Below the pieces are notes generated by a model. It did no database searches. It was not told the origin of the DNA and saw nothing but the letters and a program-made list of their open reading frames with translations. 64,000 nt of DNA, from assembly GCF_001556865.1 (NCBI RefSeq), contig NZ_LSJY01000202.1, forward strand, positions 1-64,000, written 5' to 3'. This DNA is from Sphingobium sp. CCH11-B1 (GTDB taxonomy: Bacteria; Pseudomonadota; Alphaproteobacteria; Sphingomonadales; Sphingomonadaceae). A program made the translations under genes and the position numbers. How positions within the stretch are numbered: position 1 is the first letter of the stretch; each line of letters starts with the position of its first letter. Shown in pieces: positions 31,361-40,388 of this stretch.

Positions 31361-33694
31361 ATGGCGCTTAATGATGTCAAACGGCTAGTTGTTACGACCG
31401 CGCTGGCGACCCCGCTGGCAGGGAAGGCTGACGCCGACGAACTGACAGCGGAGGTAAGCCGGGCGACCAGTGCGGAATCAGCCCTTGATACCCGCCTGGA
31501 CACGGTCGAGGCGGCTCTCCCCGGCAAGGCGACCGCTGCCCAAGGCGCTCTTGCGGACAGTGCGGTGCAGCCCGGCGATTTTGTTGATGTCCTGGCTGAG
31601 ACGCCCACGGCCAAGATCATGTCGTCAGCCGAACGGGCGAAGCTGGCGGGGATCGCCGCTGGGGCCACCGCCAATGCGCCTGACGCGGAATTGCTTGACC
31701 GTGAGAACCACACCGGCACGCAACCGATCGCAACTGTCGCAGGCCTTCAAGATGCGCTGGACGACGAAAGCGACGCGCGGGTTGCAGGGGATCAGGCAGA
31801 GTTCGACCGCGCCACCGGAGCGGAAGCCACGCTGTCGGAAGCGATCACAAATGAGGCGGCGCGCGCACTGACGCAGGAACAGTCCCTGTCAGCTCGCCAG
31901 ACCCGTTCGGAGCGCCAGATCGTGGATATCAACGAGACTTTCGAGCAGGGCGACGACCCCGGGGTCGTGTTCGTCGTGGCGGATGAGACGGGCCGCAAGG
32001 CCATGGATGTGACGGAGGATCGCACCCTTCGCACTGGGGCCATTGCTGTCGAAAGAAGCGCTGCCATTGGCACCAACACTATCGAAGATAGCCAGGATGA
32101 CGGAGCCTATGGCCCGTTCGTGGTGGTCGATCCAGCAGGCCGCGTGGTCGAGCCGATCGAAAGGGCGGGGCACATCCTGATCCGCACCATACCGGGATAT
32201 GTCGGTGACGGTGACGCCAACGACAGCGTTGCGCTGGCCAAGGCGCGGGATCGGGCGCGGACGCTCGGCCTGCGCTATGTCGATCTACAAGGCACCACAG
32301 CCTATGCGCCGGACCTGACCAGCGACGGTAACGTTCATTTCGTCAACGGCGTCGTCTCTGGCCGATATGGCAAGCGCGGCGCGCCGCTGCATCGGCCGGC
32401 TCCCTTTACTGGTCTTGGCGATCTCGACGCGGCGCGCCACCTGCCGACCTTCAGCGCCGCCGCCGCGCCAGTGGCCGTGCTGGTAGGGGACAGCACCGCG
32501 ACCATCTATGCCGATGGATTGCAGGTGCGAGACTGCCTGTCCGGTATGCTGGAGGAGCGGCTGCGCCGCGCGGTGGGCAGCAAGACGCTGACCTTCTACA
32601 ATCGCGCCATCGGCGGGCAGACTTGGCAGACGTTCAACAGCGGCCCCGGTTACACGCCTCCCTATGTCACCAATGCGCTCTACAGTTGGTGGTACACGGA
32701 CGCCAACCGGGACTGGCTGGATTATGTCGAGGATTTGGCACCCGACCTGATCGTTATGCACTTCGGCATCAACGACCGGCAGAATATCGACCATAGCGCG
32801 ATCAAAAGCGTGCTGGCCAAGATCGCGGCATGGGCCAAGGTGCCGGACATCGTCTTCACCACACCGCCGCAGCCGCAGTCGGATCAGGCGATCGATTACA
32901 TGACCGATGTCGAGCAGGATGGCCGGGACATGGCCGCCGGCCTGATGCGGACGATGGCCGGTCAGCTTGGCTATGGTCTACTCGACTTCAACCGCACCTA
33001 TAATCTGCGGGTGCGGGGCATCGATCCTGTCGAGACATCGCTGGTGACGGCCTTTGAAGTCCAAACCGTAGCTCTGCCGTTCGAGGCGACGGCGATCTAC
33101 CGCGTCAATGACGAGGCGGTACGCGGCGCGGTGCGGGACTATGCCGCGCAGATCGACATCTCGTCCCTGACCTCGACGACTTTCGCGACGCCGCTGCGCT
33201 TTCGCCTGTCCGGCCATGGCGGCGGGCTGGATAATGACCTGCTGCTCTGGAGACATGCCAGCGGCAAGTTCGCCTGGAACGTGCGGATGGCGGGCAGCGA
33301 CATGCTGTTCGCATCCGATCAGGTCAGCACGGTCGATTGCCCGACGAGCGGCACGGTCAGCCTGCGGTTCCAATTGTCGAGCGGGGGGCACGTCCGCCTT
33401 GGCATCGCCGGACCCTATGTCGAAGACCCTATCGTCAACCAATATCTGACGCGCTTCGGCGGTGTGTTCCGCCCTGCCATTGCTGGGTCGGCCGCGACAT
33501 CGGCGCTGCTCTCGCTCTGGCTCGGGCGGGAACTGGTCTACACGCCGTCCCACAACAGCCGCGAAATCTGGGGCGACCCGAACAGTCCGATCGCCAAGCA
33601 GCAGCCGCTTGGCGGCAACGGGGTCAATCACCCGACCGACCTCGGTGCCCACATCATCTATGGCCCGGCGCTCGACGCCGCCCGGTTCGTCTGA
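31361..33694 (+). CDS. Tail fibre with SGNH-hydrolase domain
   Basis: 777 residues. The first 190 are Ala/Glu-rich coiled coil with repeats (EVSRATSAESALDTRLDTVE, RATGAEATLSEAITNEAARA), a trimeric shaft. The middle to late part is an SGNH domain: VLVGDSTAT (near residue 376), HFGINDRQN (near 467) and NHPTDLGAH (near 754) give Ser, Gly/Asn and His blocks. Such fibres deacetylate or otherwise de-esterify surface polysaccharide. The block V acidic residue is not in the most usual spacing, so activity is unproven. Confidence 0.82.
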   Translation: MALNDVKRLVVTTALATPLAGKADADELTAEVSRATSAESALDTRLDTVEAALPGKATAAQGALADSAVQPGDFVDVLAETPTAKIMSSAERAKLAGIAAGATANAPDAELLDRENHTGTQPIATVAGLQDALDDESDARVAGDQAEFDRATGAEATLSEAITNEAARALTQEQSLSARQTRSERQIVDINETFEQGDDPGVVFVVADETGRKAMDVTEDRTLRTGAIAVERSAAIGTNTIEDSQDDGAYGPFVVVDPAGRVVEPIERAGHILIRTIPGYVGDGDANDSVALAKARDRARTLGLRYVDLQGTTAYAPDLTSDGNVHFVNGVVSGRYGKRGAPLHRPAPFTGLGDLDAARHLPTFSAAAAPVAVLVGDSTATIYADGLQVRDCLSGMLEERLRRAVGSKTLTFYNRAIGGQTWQTFNSGPGYTPPYVTNALYSWWYTDANRDWLDYVEDLAPDLIVMHFGINDRQNIDHSAIKSVLAKIAAWAKVPDIVFTTPPQPQSDQAIDYMTDVEQDGRDMAAGLMRTMAGQLGYGLLDFNRTYNLRVRGIDPVETSLVTAFEVQTVALPFEATAIYRVNDEAVRGAVRDYAAQIDISSLTSTTFATPLRFRLSGHGGGLDNDLLLWRHASGKFAWNVRMAGSDMLFASDQVSTVDCPTSGTVSLRFQLSSGGHVRLGIAGPYVEDPIVNQYLTRFGGVFRPAIAGSAATSALLSLWLGRELVYTPSHNSREIWGDPNSPIAKQQPLGGNGVNHPTDLGAHIIYGPALDAARFV

Positions 33695-33704
33695 AAGGAT
33701 CGTC

Positions 33705-34577
33705 ATGACCGTCATCATCCGCACCAACACCGACGTTACCGACCCCAACGCACCGATCTATGTCCGCGATCAACTGCTGGCCGACAGCAACGACGGCGTG
33801 CGCTTCCTGTTCGATTATGGACGCCCGTATAGCTGGCCCAACCAGGATGATCCGATCAACGGCGACGGCGCGCGCGATATCTCGAATCACGCCAATGCCG
33901 CATGGACGATCACGTCCGGCAGTCCCGACTTTGATCCCGAAGACGGCGGCATGGATTTTTCCACGGTAACGACGCAGCCGGCCAATCTGGTGGTCCCTGC
34001 CGCATCCTTTGCCGCCGATATCTTCGCCGACCAACTGTTCCTGGTCGCCATGTACCTAAAGCTACCCAGCGCGGCGCAATGGCCTGCCGACGCGTCGGGT
34101 TATCGTTACTTCATGTGCGGGACGTTGGGCTCCAGTTCGGTCGTGACCAGCGGGGAAGCTGACATCGTGTCGATCGGTATGTGGACGAACGGCAGCACCC
34201 ACTATCTGGTCGCCCACCGCCAGAAGAACGGCACCGTGGTCGATACGCTATTCATCGACATGGCCGGCCAGTTCGAGGCTGTCGGGCAGCTTGGCTTCTG
34301 GCGCAGCGCGACACAGCAGGGGCTGCGCTGGAAATCGGCGGCGGGGACCGTTCTCTACACGCTGAGCGCATCGACCAAGAATGTCACCAACTTCTCATCC
34401 AAGACGTTGCAGGTCGGCCTGCCAAACACCTTCTGGGGGCTCAGCGATGCTGGTCACCGCGCCAGTTCGCATTACCGCATGTTCCGGCACTTCGGTGAAA
34501 ACCTCGCCCGCTCGGGCCGTGATCCGGTGACCGTGCTGGATGCGGACTATGCGCGCAACATCGGGCGGTTCGCGTGA
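33705..34577 (+). CDS. Tail fibre-associated lectin-like protein (290 aa)
   Basis: 290 residues from ATG 33705, ten bases after the fibre stop. The composition (Asp, Ser, Gly, aromatic) and strands such as SGYRYFMCGTLGSSSVV and GLRWKSAAGTVLYTLSA resemble concanavalin/LamG-like binding folds. It may be a second receptor-binding subunit of the fibre. No catalytic motif seen. Confidence 0.68.
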   Translation: MTVIIRTNTDVTDPNAPIYVRDQLLADSNDGVRFLFDYGRPYSWPNQDDPINGDGARDISNHANAAWTITSGSPDFDPEDGGMDFSTVTTQPANLVVPAASFAADIFADQLFLVAMYLKLPSAAQWPADASGYRYFMCGTLGSSSVVTSGEADIVSIGMWTNGSTHYLVAHRQKNGTVVDTLFIDMAGQFEAVGQLGFWRSATQQGLRWKSAAGTVLYTLSASTKNVTNFSSKTLQVGLPNTFWGLSDAGHRASSHYRMFRHFGENLARSGRDPVTVLDADYARNIGRFA

Positions 34578-34622
34578 CACAGCAGGGAGCAGCGGCGATG
34601 ACGCCATGGGGCGGAGGGCGTC

Positions 34623-34979
34623 ATGCCTGATCTAGATTCCGCTTCCATGATCATCGGTGAACTCAAGGGCCAGTTCGCGGCTCTTGAGAAATACATTCAC
34701 AATCGGTTCCACGATCAGGCGCAGCAGGCGCAGGTGCAATATAACTATCTCGAAACAATCCTCAAAGAACTCAAGGCTATGCGTGAGTCAGACCGGCAGG
34801 CCGCTGTGGAAAATCACGACGAGCTGGAGGAGCGTATCGCCGCACTGGAGGCGATCAACACCAAGCGCGACGGCCTCATGGGGGGCGTGGACTGGCTGAT
34901 GAAGTCGCCGCTGGTGGCGTGGATCGCCGCCGCAGCCCTGTGGGCGTGGGCGCTTATAACGGGGAGGGTTCACGGATGA
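34623..34979 (+). CDS. Coiled-coil protein with C-terminal membrane anchor (lysis region)
   Basis: 118 residues. Residues 10-85 form a coiled coil (ELEERIAALEAINTKRDGL at its end). Residues about 95-113 (SPLVAWIAAAALWAWALIT) are a membrane span. Similar proteins precede the endolysin in many alphaproteobacterial phages and are candidate holin or antiholin partners. ATGA overlap with the endolysin supports co-translation. Confidence 0.65.
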   Translation: MPDLDSASMIIGELKGQFAALEKYIHNRFHDQAQQAQVQYNYLETILKELKAMRESDRQAAVENHDELEERIAALEAINTKRDGLMGGVDWLMKSPLVAWIAAAALWAWALITGRVHG

Positions 34980-35512
34980 GCATCGAAACCATGATCGAAG
35001 CCACCATCGGCAAGGAAGGCGGATATGTGGATCACCCTGCCGACCGGGGCGGGAAGACCATCTGGGGCATCACTGAAGCGGTAGCCCGCAAGAACGGCTA
35101 CACCGGCGACATGAGGGCTATGCCGCGCTCGACAGCGGTCGCCATCTATCGCAGCGAATATGCGATCAAGCCCGGCTTTGCAGCGGTCGCGGAAATCTAC
35201 CCCCGCGTGGGCGAAGAGCTGTTCGACACCGGCGTCAACATGGGGCCGGCGCGTCCGTCGATGTGGCTTCAGGAATGGCTCAACGCTCTCAATCAAGGCG
35301 GTAAGCATTGGCCCGACATTGCGGAGGACGGAAAGATCGGCCCCGGCACACTGGCGGCCCTCAAGGCATACAAGAAGGCGCGCGGGGCTGAAGGCGAAAA
35401 CCGACTGCTCGCGGCTCTGAACGCATCGCAAGGCGAGCGGTATAAGCAGATCGCGCGTAGCAATCCTTCGCAAGAGGCGTTCGTCTATGGCTGGCTGGCG
35501 AGGCTCGCATGA
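34976..35512 (+). CDS. Endolysin, GH108-type muramidase
   Basis: 178 residues. EATIGKEGGYVDHPADRGGK followed by TIWGITEAVARKNGY is the glycoside hydrolase 108 signature, with Glu of KEGGY as catalytic acid. The C-terminal half (MWLQEWLNAL to the end) is the peptidoglycan-binding-3 part. There is no clear signal peptide, so it needs a holin to reach the wall. Confidence 0.9.
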   Translation: MSIETMIEATIGKEGGYVDHPADRGGKTIWGITEAVARKNGYTGDMRAMPRSTAVAIYRSEYAIKPGFAAVAEIYPRVGEELFDTGVNMGPARPSMWLQEWLNALNQGGKHWPDIAEDGKIGPGTLAALKAYKKARGAEGENRLLAALNASQGERYKQIARSNPSQEAFVYGWLARLA

Positions 35513-35736
35513 AAACAGACCGCACCACCGGCCTCGTCGCCTTCATCTCGACCCTGATCGCCGTCGTCCTGCTGTCCAAGATCGGCGGCTCTGGCGCGGA
35601 CCTCGCCATCATGACGGGCCTGATCGGCGTGCTTGGCATGTTGGCTCCGGGCCTTGTCCCTTCGCGCGGCAATGACCGCCGCGTCACGATCGATCAGCCT
35701 GCTGACAGCCCCGTTCCCGTGGAGACGAAGCCATGA
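35509..35736 (+). CDS. Holin-like protein (75 aa)
   Basis: 75 residues, two predicted membrane spans (residues about 8-23 GLVAFISTLIAVVLLS and about 30-48 DLAIMTGLIGVLGMLAPGL) and a polar C-terminal tail. ATGA overlaps with the endolysin and the lipoprotein genes. Size, topology and place fit a class II holin. Confidence 0.75.
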   Translation: MKTDRTTGLVAFISTLIAVVLLSKIGGSGADLAIMTGLIGVLGMLAPGLVPSRGNDRRVTIDQPADSPVPVETKP

Positions 35737-35876
35737 AACACGCCCTCCCCCTGATCCTGCTCGCCCTCGCCGGCTGCGCGACAGTCCAGTCCTACGCCAA
35801 CTGCGATACGGCAAAGCGGGTCATACAGGCCGCTCAACTCGCCGCCGCTCGCTACTGCCCGATGGAGGCAAACTGA
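35733..35876 (+). CDS. Small lipoprotein, possible o-spanin (47 aa)
   Basis: 47 residues. MKHALPLILLALAGC is a lipoprotein signal with lipobox LAGC, and Cys 15 becomes the lipidated N-terminus. The 33-residue mature part has two further Cys residues. ATGA and TGATG overlaps tie it to the holin-like gene and the spike gene. An outer-membrane spanin is the best guess by place; no inner-membrane partner with a coiled coil overlaps it. Confidence 0.65.
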   Translation: MKHALPLILLALAGCATVQSYANCDTAKRVIQAAQLAAARYCPMEAN

Positions 35877-37816
35877 TGGCTCTGAACGCGCTCACCCTCG
35901 CCGTTACATCCGGCGTACAAGGAAAACAATTCCAGTCAGCGATCAATGGCCTGACTACCGGGAAGGTCGAAGTCCTCAACGATGGTTCGCCGGGCTTTTC
36001 CACGGTCAACGGGCAGCTTATCTCGCATGGGCTTCCTTACCCCGTCTCGACGGTCGTCTTGCGCGAATACGAGCCGGGCGTTGGGCAAGGCTACAGGGAT
36101 ACGCGGATCGACATCACGGCTGCGACCGAAGGCCAGATCTACAATCAAGCCTTGGCCCTGCTTTCGCCTGGCCGGACGCTGGTTCGGTATCGCACTGGCG
36201 GCGAGCGGCAGTCTGACGGGTCGATCGTGTTCAGGGTGTATGCCGAGGATGAGCTTGGGGCGACTCTGAGCGCGGTAGTGGCTGGATTGCCCCCCATCCC
36301 CATCGACCTGAACGGCTACTATTTCGCCTCAACGCGCCTGCGCACGCCTCTATCCCAGGCGGCGGTTCCGGCAGGCAGCGAATATCGCATCGACGTGTGC
36401 GAGTTCTATTCCCCGCCTTACCCAACCAACAATTACCGCTTCTCGCTTCCAGGTCATTTCAGTGACAGCAACCAGACGCCTGTCGAAAACGACATGGCAA
36501 ATCCGTTCAATATCGAGGGTATGCGAGTATTAGCCTTCATCAGTGGCTCGTGGCAGAGCGTCGTCTGCAACCTCAATGGACAGGCGGCGTTCACCGTCAA
36601 TCCCGGCGATGGCGAACTGACGGATGACGCCGTGTTCGGCCAGTCCGTTCCTGCCAACACCCGCATGCAGGTCCGCATCGCGTCCTATGTGCAGCCGGGT
36701 CAGTCCATGATCGGCGGCCTTATCCCCTCGCAGGCCGGCGCGCTCGTCTCGCCCATGCGCACCGTAGCGTCCGTCGAATGGGCTGTGGTCGGCTCCACGT
36801 CGCAGGCGTCTCAGCTTACCGCGAACACCAAACCCACCGGCACCGATGGCCGCGTGGGCGGCAGCGCGATCTATACTCCGTCCTTTGCCGTCGCCAAGGC
36901 TGTGGGCGGTCTTCCACGCCCGGTCATCTGGCACAGCGGCGACAGCAAGACGTGGGGCAAGAATGAGAACGAAACCTATCTGGCGACGAGATATCTGTCC
37001 GCTGGTTTTGCCGCGCGCGCGTTCGATGATGACGACACGTCGCAGCGGCTCGCCGCGTATATGATGTCGATCCCCGGGATGGGCATCTTGAGCCTGTCTC
37101 CAAGGACGGCGGGGCCGCGCAAGTTCAACCTGATCCGTAAGGTGCCAAACCGGCCTTACACGCACATCACCACCGATCACTATAACAACGGCGGATTGGA
37201 CGCGAGCTACCGCGCCACCTTCTCCGCCTATTATGATGTTCTGCTGGCAGAAAGCCGTTTCTGGGGCAACACTTCAGCGCCGCTTTACCAGTTCCGCGTC
37301 ATTCCGAAGGCCGGCAGTTGGGCGACGACACTTGGCGGTCAAAACCCCGGCGCGGACAGTCTTGTCAACGGCATCCGCTGGCAATTCGATGCCGATCTGG
37401 TTGCAGGCAACATCTTCACCCAGCTTTCCGGCGTCATCGATACCAACACCGACTATGCCTATGACCAGTCCACGAACCGGGACAAGGTGGCGATTCCCTC
37501 GCGCACCTACACGCTGGCGGCCGACTATACGGCGAGCGCGACCAGCATCCAGGTCAACGAACTGCCGCAGCATGACGACAGCCTTGTAATCGACCCCACC
37601 AAGTCGAACGGGCGGGCGTTTATCCGTAGCTGGACAGGGAGCGGGCCATATACCTGCACCATCTTCCCCGGCGTCCCGACTGCGCGGTCAGCGGGCTATG
37701 TCGTTCCCACCAGCAACGTGGGCGACAATGTGGGTCTGCACCCCTCTCCGCAGGGGCATAAGGTCATCGCGGGCACTGCAATACCGTGGAAGTCCACCCT
37801 TGTCATGCCAACCTAA
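35876..37816 (+). CDS. Tail spike-like protein with SGNH motifs
   Basis: 646 residues from the ATG overlapping the lipoprotein stop. The N-terminal third is beta-rich (LTLAVTSGVQGKQFQSAING). VIWHSGDSKTWGKN near residue 350 is a block I GDS motif and NVGLHPSPQGHKVIA near residue 620 is the block V His motif of SGNH hydrolases. This is the second such enzyme-like protein in the phage, distinct in sequence from 31361-33694, and probably attacks a different surface decoration. Activity is inferred. Confidence 0.75.
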   Translation: MALNALTLAVTSGVQGKQFQSAINGLTTGKVEVLNDGSPGFSTVNGQLISHGLPYPVSTVVLREYEPGVGQGYRDTRIDITAATEGQIYNQALALLSPGRTLVRYRTGGERQSDGSIVFRVYAEDELGATLSAVVAGLPPIPIDLNGYYFASTRLRTPLSQAAVPAGSEYRIDVCEFYSPPYPTNNYRFSLPGHFSDSNQTPVENDMANPFNIEGMRVLAFISGSWQSVVCNLNGQAAFTVNPGDGELTDDAVFGQSVPANTRMQVRIASYVQPGQSMIGGLIPSQAGALVSPMRTVASVEWAVVGSTSQASQLTANTKPTGTDGRVGGSAIYTPSFAVAKAVGGLPRPVIWHSGDSKTWGKNENETYLATRYLSAGFAARAFDDDDTSQRLAAYMMSIPGMGILSLSPRTAGPRKFNLIRKVPNRPYTHITTDHYNNGGLDASYRATFSAYYDVLLAESRFWGNTSAPLYQFRVIPKAGSWATTLGGQNPGADSLVNGIRWQFDADLVAGNIFTQLSGVIDTNTDYAYDQSTNRDKVAIPSRTYTLAADYTASATSIQVNELPQHDDSLVIDPTKSNGRAFIRSWTGSGPYTCTIFPGVPTARSAGYVVPTSNVGDNVGLHPSPQGHKVIAGTAIPWKSTLVMPT

Positions 37817-37825
37817 GGACTGCCG

Positions 37826-38554
37826 ATGCCCTGGCCCACCCTCACCCTGAAAAGCTGGAAGCCCCAACGCGGCTATCCGCGCGTGGTCACGTCCACCGGC
37901 GAGCACCTGGTTCACAACGCCCAATGCGCGCCCGATCCGCAACCTGGCAAGCCGCAGATGTGGAACGCGAGGAACGATTGGGCGCTGTCGGAGGGCGCAG
38001 GTGGCTCCACCCGTTTCGAGGTCCGCGCAGGCGACCGGCAATGGTTCGACCGCAAGCAGGCCAAGGAGCGGTCCGAGCTACAGTTGCTCAAGGACTTCCC
38101 CTACCGCAAGACCATGCGGGCGACGGGCTTCCTCACCATCGAACCCGGCCCTACATCCACGGCGAAGTGGCTGAACCTGTTCCAGACCCACGACAAGGAG
38201 CCGGGTGCACCAACCGACCCGGCGCAGTTTCCTCCCATCGCTTTGGAGATCGAGCGCGGATGCTTCCGTGGCGTCGTCCGCTGGCAGAAGGACGGCAAGC
38301 TGGTCGAGGACAAGACCACCTCAGCCCTGATCCCGGTCGAGCATGGCAAGCGCTACAAGGTCGAGATCAGCATGCACGCATGCAATGACGAGCGCGGGCG
38401 AGTGCTGATGACGATCGATGGCAAGACCCTACTCGACTATCGCGGGCCGTGCGGGTTCAGGACAAGCGGCCTGCTCTATGCGCAATATGGCATCTACAGG
38501 TCCGCAGCCCCGGAGACGTTCGCTATTCGGTGGCAGAATCTTTCGGTGCGGTGA
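37826..38554 (+). CDS. Polysaccharide-lyase-like protein
   Basis: 242 residues without signal peptide. STRFEVRAGDRQWFDRKQAK with the RSEL motif, WLNLFQTHDK and the C-terminal LYAQYGIYRS are features of heparin-lyase-I/PL20-like jelly-roll lyases. As the last late gene it may be a depolymerase carried on the virion or released at lysis. It converges with the leftward cluster and overlaps it by 32 nt. Confidence 0.75.
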   Translation: MPWPTLTLKSWKPQRGYPRVVTSTGEHLVHNAQCAPDPQPGKPQMWNARNDWALSEGAGGSTRFEVRAGDRQWFDRKQAKERSELQLLKDFPYRKTMRATGFLTIEPGPTSTAKWLNLFQTHDKEPGAPTDPAQFPPIALEIERGCFRGVVRWQKDGKLVEDKTTSALIPVEHGKRYKVEISMHACNDERGRVLMTIDGKTLLDYRGPCGFRTSGLLYAQYGIYRSAAPETFAIRWQNLSVR

Positions 38555-38801
38555 AGCTTTCCCGCCCGCGCTCGTTCCCGCACTTCCCCGTCTCCACCCA
38601 ATAATAGACGGCAAGCTCTATCGCCATATCCAGCGCGTCCTGTTCGGTGCTGCCCCTACCGCCCCAGCGTGGGGTTGCCCCGCCGTCAGGATGATGGAGC
38701 CGTACCTCTGCCTCCCATCCTTTGTCTGTCGGCCGCGTGCGCCATTTCCAGACCATCTTTCTGGATGCGGCATAGTCGGACAGGCGGGAGGCGTCAGGCA
38801 T
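38523..38801 (-). CDS. Hypothetical phage protein (92 aa)
   Basis: Last gene of the leftward right-end cluster, 92 residues. Aromatic- and Trp-rich N-terminal half (ASRKMVWKWRTRPTDKGWEA) and a helix EQDALDMAIELAVYYWVETG. Its 3' end overlaps the lyase-like gene. Bases 38802-38874 hold no gene. No family recognised. Confidence 0.62.
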   Translation of the reverse strand: MPDASRLSDYAASRKMVWKWRTRPTDKGWEAEVRLHHPDGGATPRWGGRGSTEQDALDMAIELAVYYWVETGKCGNERGRESFTAPKDSATE

Positions 38802-38874
38802 GTTGCCTGTTCGCGCATTGTTCCTGATTCGGTCAAGGGGTGACGCGGGATTTCCGATTGGGGCTTACAGCGGA

Positions 38875-38997
38875 TCAGCCGCGTGATTTACCCAACTGAT
38901 CCGGTTCAGCCTTGCGCGCGAAGCCCACGCCGGAGAGTATCGCTTCTCCCTCAACCGTTCGCGCCCGCAGCCTCTCGATCACCTCATCAACCTGCAT
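38875..38997 (-). CDS. Very small hypothetical protein (40 aa)
   Basis: ATG at 38997 lies inside the end of the nuclease gene (11-nt overlap) and encodes 40 residues, MQVDEVIERLRARTVEGEAI and a short tail. The first bases (ATGCAGGTTGA) duplicate those of the upstream gene. Helical and charged; function unknown. Confidence 0.5.
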   Translation of the reverse strand: MQVDEVIERLRARTVEGEAILSGVGFARKAEPDQLGKSRG

Positions 38998-39286
38998 CGC
39001 GGCCTCCCTTGTAGCCCGACCGGATCAACATGGCGGCAAACATCTCTGCCGACCTCCGGCCTTGAATAGCAATCACGTTCGGCGCGCAGCTCATTTGGTC
39101 AGCAATCCGGTTGGAGTGGAATTGCTTACACTCAATATACACACCCGCGTCCGGTAGCCAAAAGTCGAGCGTCTGGTTCGCCTCCGGCACCTCGCCCTCA
39201 AGCACATAGGCCATGCCGATGGCGTCGAGCGCTTTCTGAACGATGCGCTCTATCGGGTCGGTGCATTGACGATGCTCAACCTGCAT
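38987..39286 (-). CDS. Small PD-(D/E)XK nuclease
   Basis: 99 residues. IERIVQKALDAIGMAYVLEG is followed by TLDFWLPDAGVYIECKQF, where the D of LDFW and E-C-K form the PD-(D/E)XK metal site, as in Vsr- or VRR-like single-domain nucleases. CAPNVIAIQGRRSAEMFAAM closes the fold. Possible roles are recombination, anti-host or repair functions; sequence alone does not decide. Confidence 0.7.
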   Translation of the reverse strand: MQVEHRQCTDPIERIVQKALDAIGMAYVLEGEVPEANQTLDFWLPDAGVYIECKQFHSNRIADQMSCAPNVIAIQGRRSAEMFAAMLIRSGYKGGRDAG

Positions 39287-39521
39287 CGCTGTTCTCCAGG
39301 TGGGCGCGGACGGCTAGGCCGGTGTCGGACAAGGCATGTTCTACTGCGTCCCCGTACCACGAACGTATCAGGCCAGACTGGCCAAAGCCTCGCAAGCCTT
39401 TCATCTCGTCCATAGCCATTCCGTCTGGCCAGCGCTTGGCCGAACCATCCGCAGGCAAACTAAGCAGAAATGCGCTTTGCTCTTTGCTCAATCCCGCCGC
39501 GATCCTCTCTATGTCGCTCAT
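39276..39521 (-). CDS. Hypothetical phage protein (81 aa)
   Basis: ATG 39521 (MSDIERIAAGLSKEQSAFLL) overlaps the upstream stop by ATGA; the frame extends farther only through the previous gene. A helical 81-residue protein with a central Gly-rich LRGFGQSGLIRSWYG. The pattern of a short helix-turn-helix-like LSKEQSAFLLSL start is often seen in small phage early proteins. Confidence 0.62.
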   Translation of the reverse strand: MSDIERIAAGLSKEQSAFLLSLPADGSAKRWPDGMAMDEMKGLRGFGQSGLIRSWYGDAVEHALSDTGLAVRAHLENSDAG

Positions 39522-39703
39522 GGCTCGATTAGCTCCCCGTTTCGGTCTTTCGCCAGCTTCTCCCCGTCCGCGAAAACGGCGTATCGGTCGCCAGCGTAGT
39601 AAGCGCCATACCATGCCATGATGGACGCAATGCTGGCCGTGTCGCAGCGGATCGTCGCCACCTTGGGCTTTGCATCGCTGTTCACGAATTGTAGCTCAAC
39701 CAT
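39518..39703 (-). CDS. Hypothetical phage protein (61 aa)
   Basis: 61 residues from ATG 39703, preceded by AAGGGGG. VELQFVNSDAKPKVATIRCD and a C-terminal FADGEKLAKDRNGE suggest a small alpha/beta domain. Overlaps both neighbours. Function unknown. Confidence 0.6.
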   Translation of the reverse strand: MVELQFVNSDAKPKVATIRCDTASIASIMAWYGAYYAGDRYAVFADGEKLAKDRNGELIEP

Positions 39704-39951
39704 TATGCCCCTTCCCCCGATGCTCTGGCGCGGATCAACGGCATTGCGTTCGCCAGCACCGCTACACATGCGTAATTTGCTGCATCAAGCGGACCGCAGC
39801 TTTCGGACGATGATGCCCCGCATTTTGGGCATTTATCGCTGCTCCTGAAGCGCGGGTTATTGACCGGGCACGCCTTCCTCACCTCATCGGTATAGTCGAG
39901 CGCCTTGCTCAGCCCCTCCACCGCGTCGGCTAGTTCGGACAATGAGGTCAT
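39703..39951 (-). CDS. Zinc-ribbon phage protein (82 aa)
   Basis: 82 residues: an N-terminal helix (LSELADAVEGLSKALDYTDE), then CPKCGASSSESCGPLDAANY with a CxxC pair and a later Cys that could bind zinc, then an Ala-rich helix. TAATG overlap with the next gene. Function unknown. Confidence 0.62.
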   Translation of the reverse strand: MTSLSELADAVEGLSKALDYTDEVRKACPVNNPRFRSSDKCPKCGASSSESCGPLDAANYACVAVLANAMPLIRARASGEGA

Positions 39952-40388
39952 CGTGAATAACTCCCGCTATGGCCGCGCTCGCCATATTTGGCGCGCCGGG
40001 TGGCCCATGCTTGCTTTCGGATTTCGGAGACCGATCGGGCTGGCGTATCGGGTAAGGCAACCTCGAACACATAATGCCCGCCACGCCTCCAACTGAGCAT
40101 GTGCCATCGGAGATCGACACGCCGATTGATAAGGCTAATGATTGATTCAGCGCCAGACCAGCCACCAGTGCTGAACTCGATAAGTGTAACGGGTTTGCCG
40201 GTGATGCCTTTGCCTTTGCGGATGCGGCAGAAGCAGCACATATTTTCAGCGGCGCGTGGCAGTTCGCGCAGGAGCCATTCGCCTGCCGCCTTCATATCCA
40301 GCGGGGGCGATGAGACGTTGCCCCACGCCACGAAATCCTCGTCTACGGGATAGCATTCCTCGTATTCGATTTCTGGCCAGTCGCTCAT
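39948..40388 (-). CDS. Hypothetical phage protein (146 aa)
   Basis: 146 residues. Acidic N-terminus (SDWPEIEYEECYPVDEDFVA), a CCFC cysteine cluster and a WSGAESIISLINRRVDLRWH middle with many aromatic residues. ATGA overlaps at both ends. No family recognised. Confidence 0.65.
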   Translation of the reverse strand: MSDWPEIEYEECYPVDEDFVAWGNVSSPPLDMKAAGEWLLRELPRAAENMCCFCRIRKGKGITGKPVTLIEFSTGGWSGAESIISLINRRVDLRWHMLSWRRGGHYVFEVALPDTPARSVSEIRKQAWATRRAKYGERGHSGSYSR

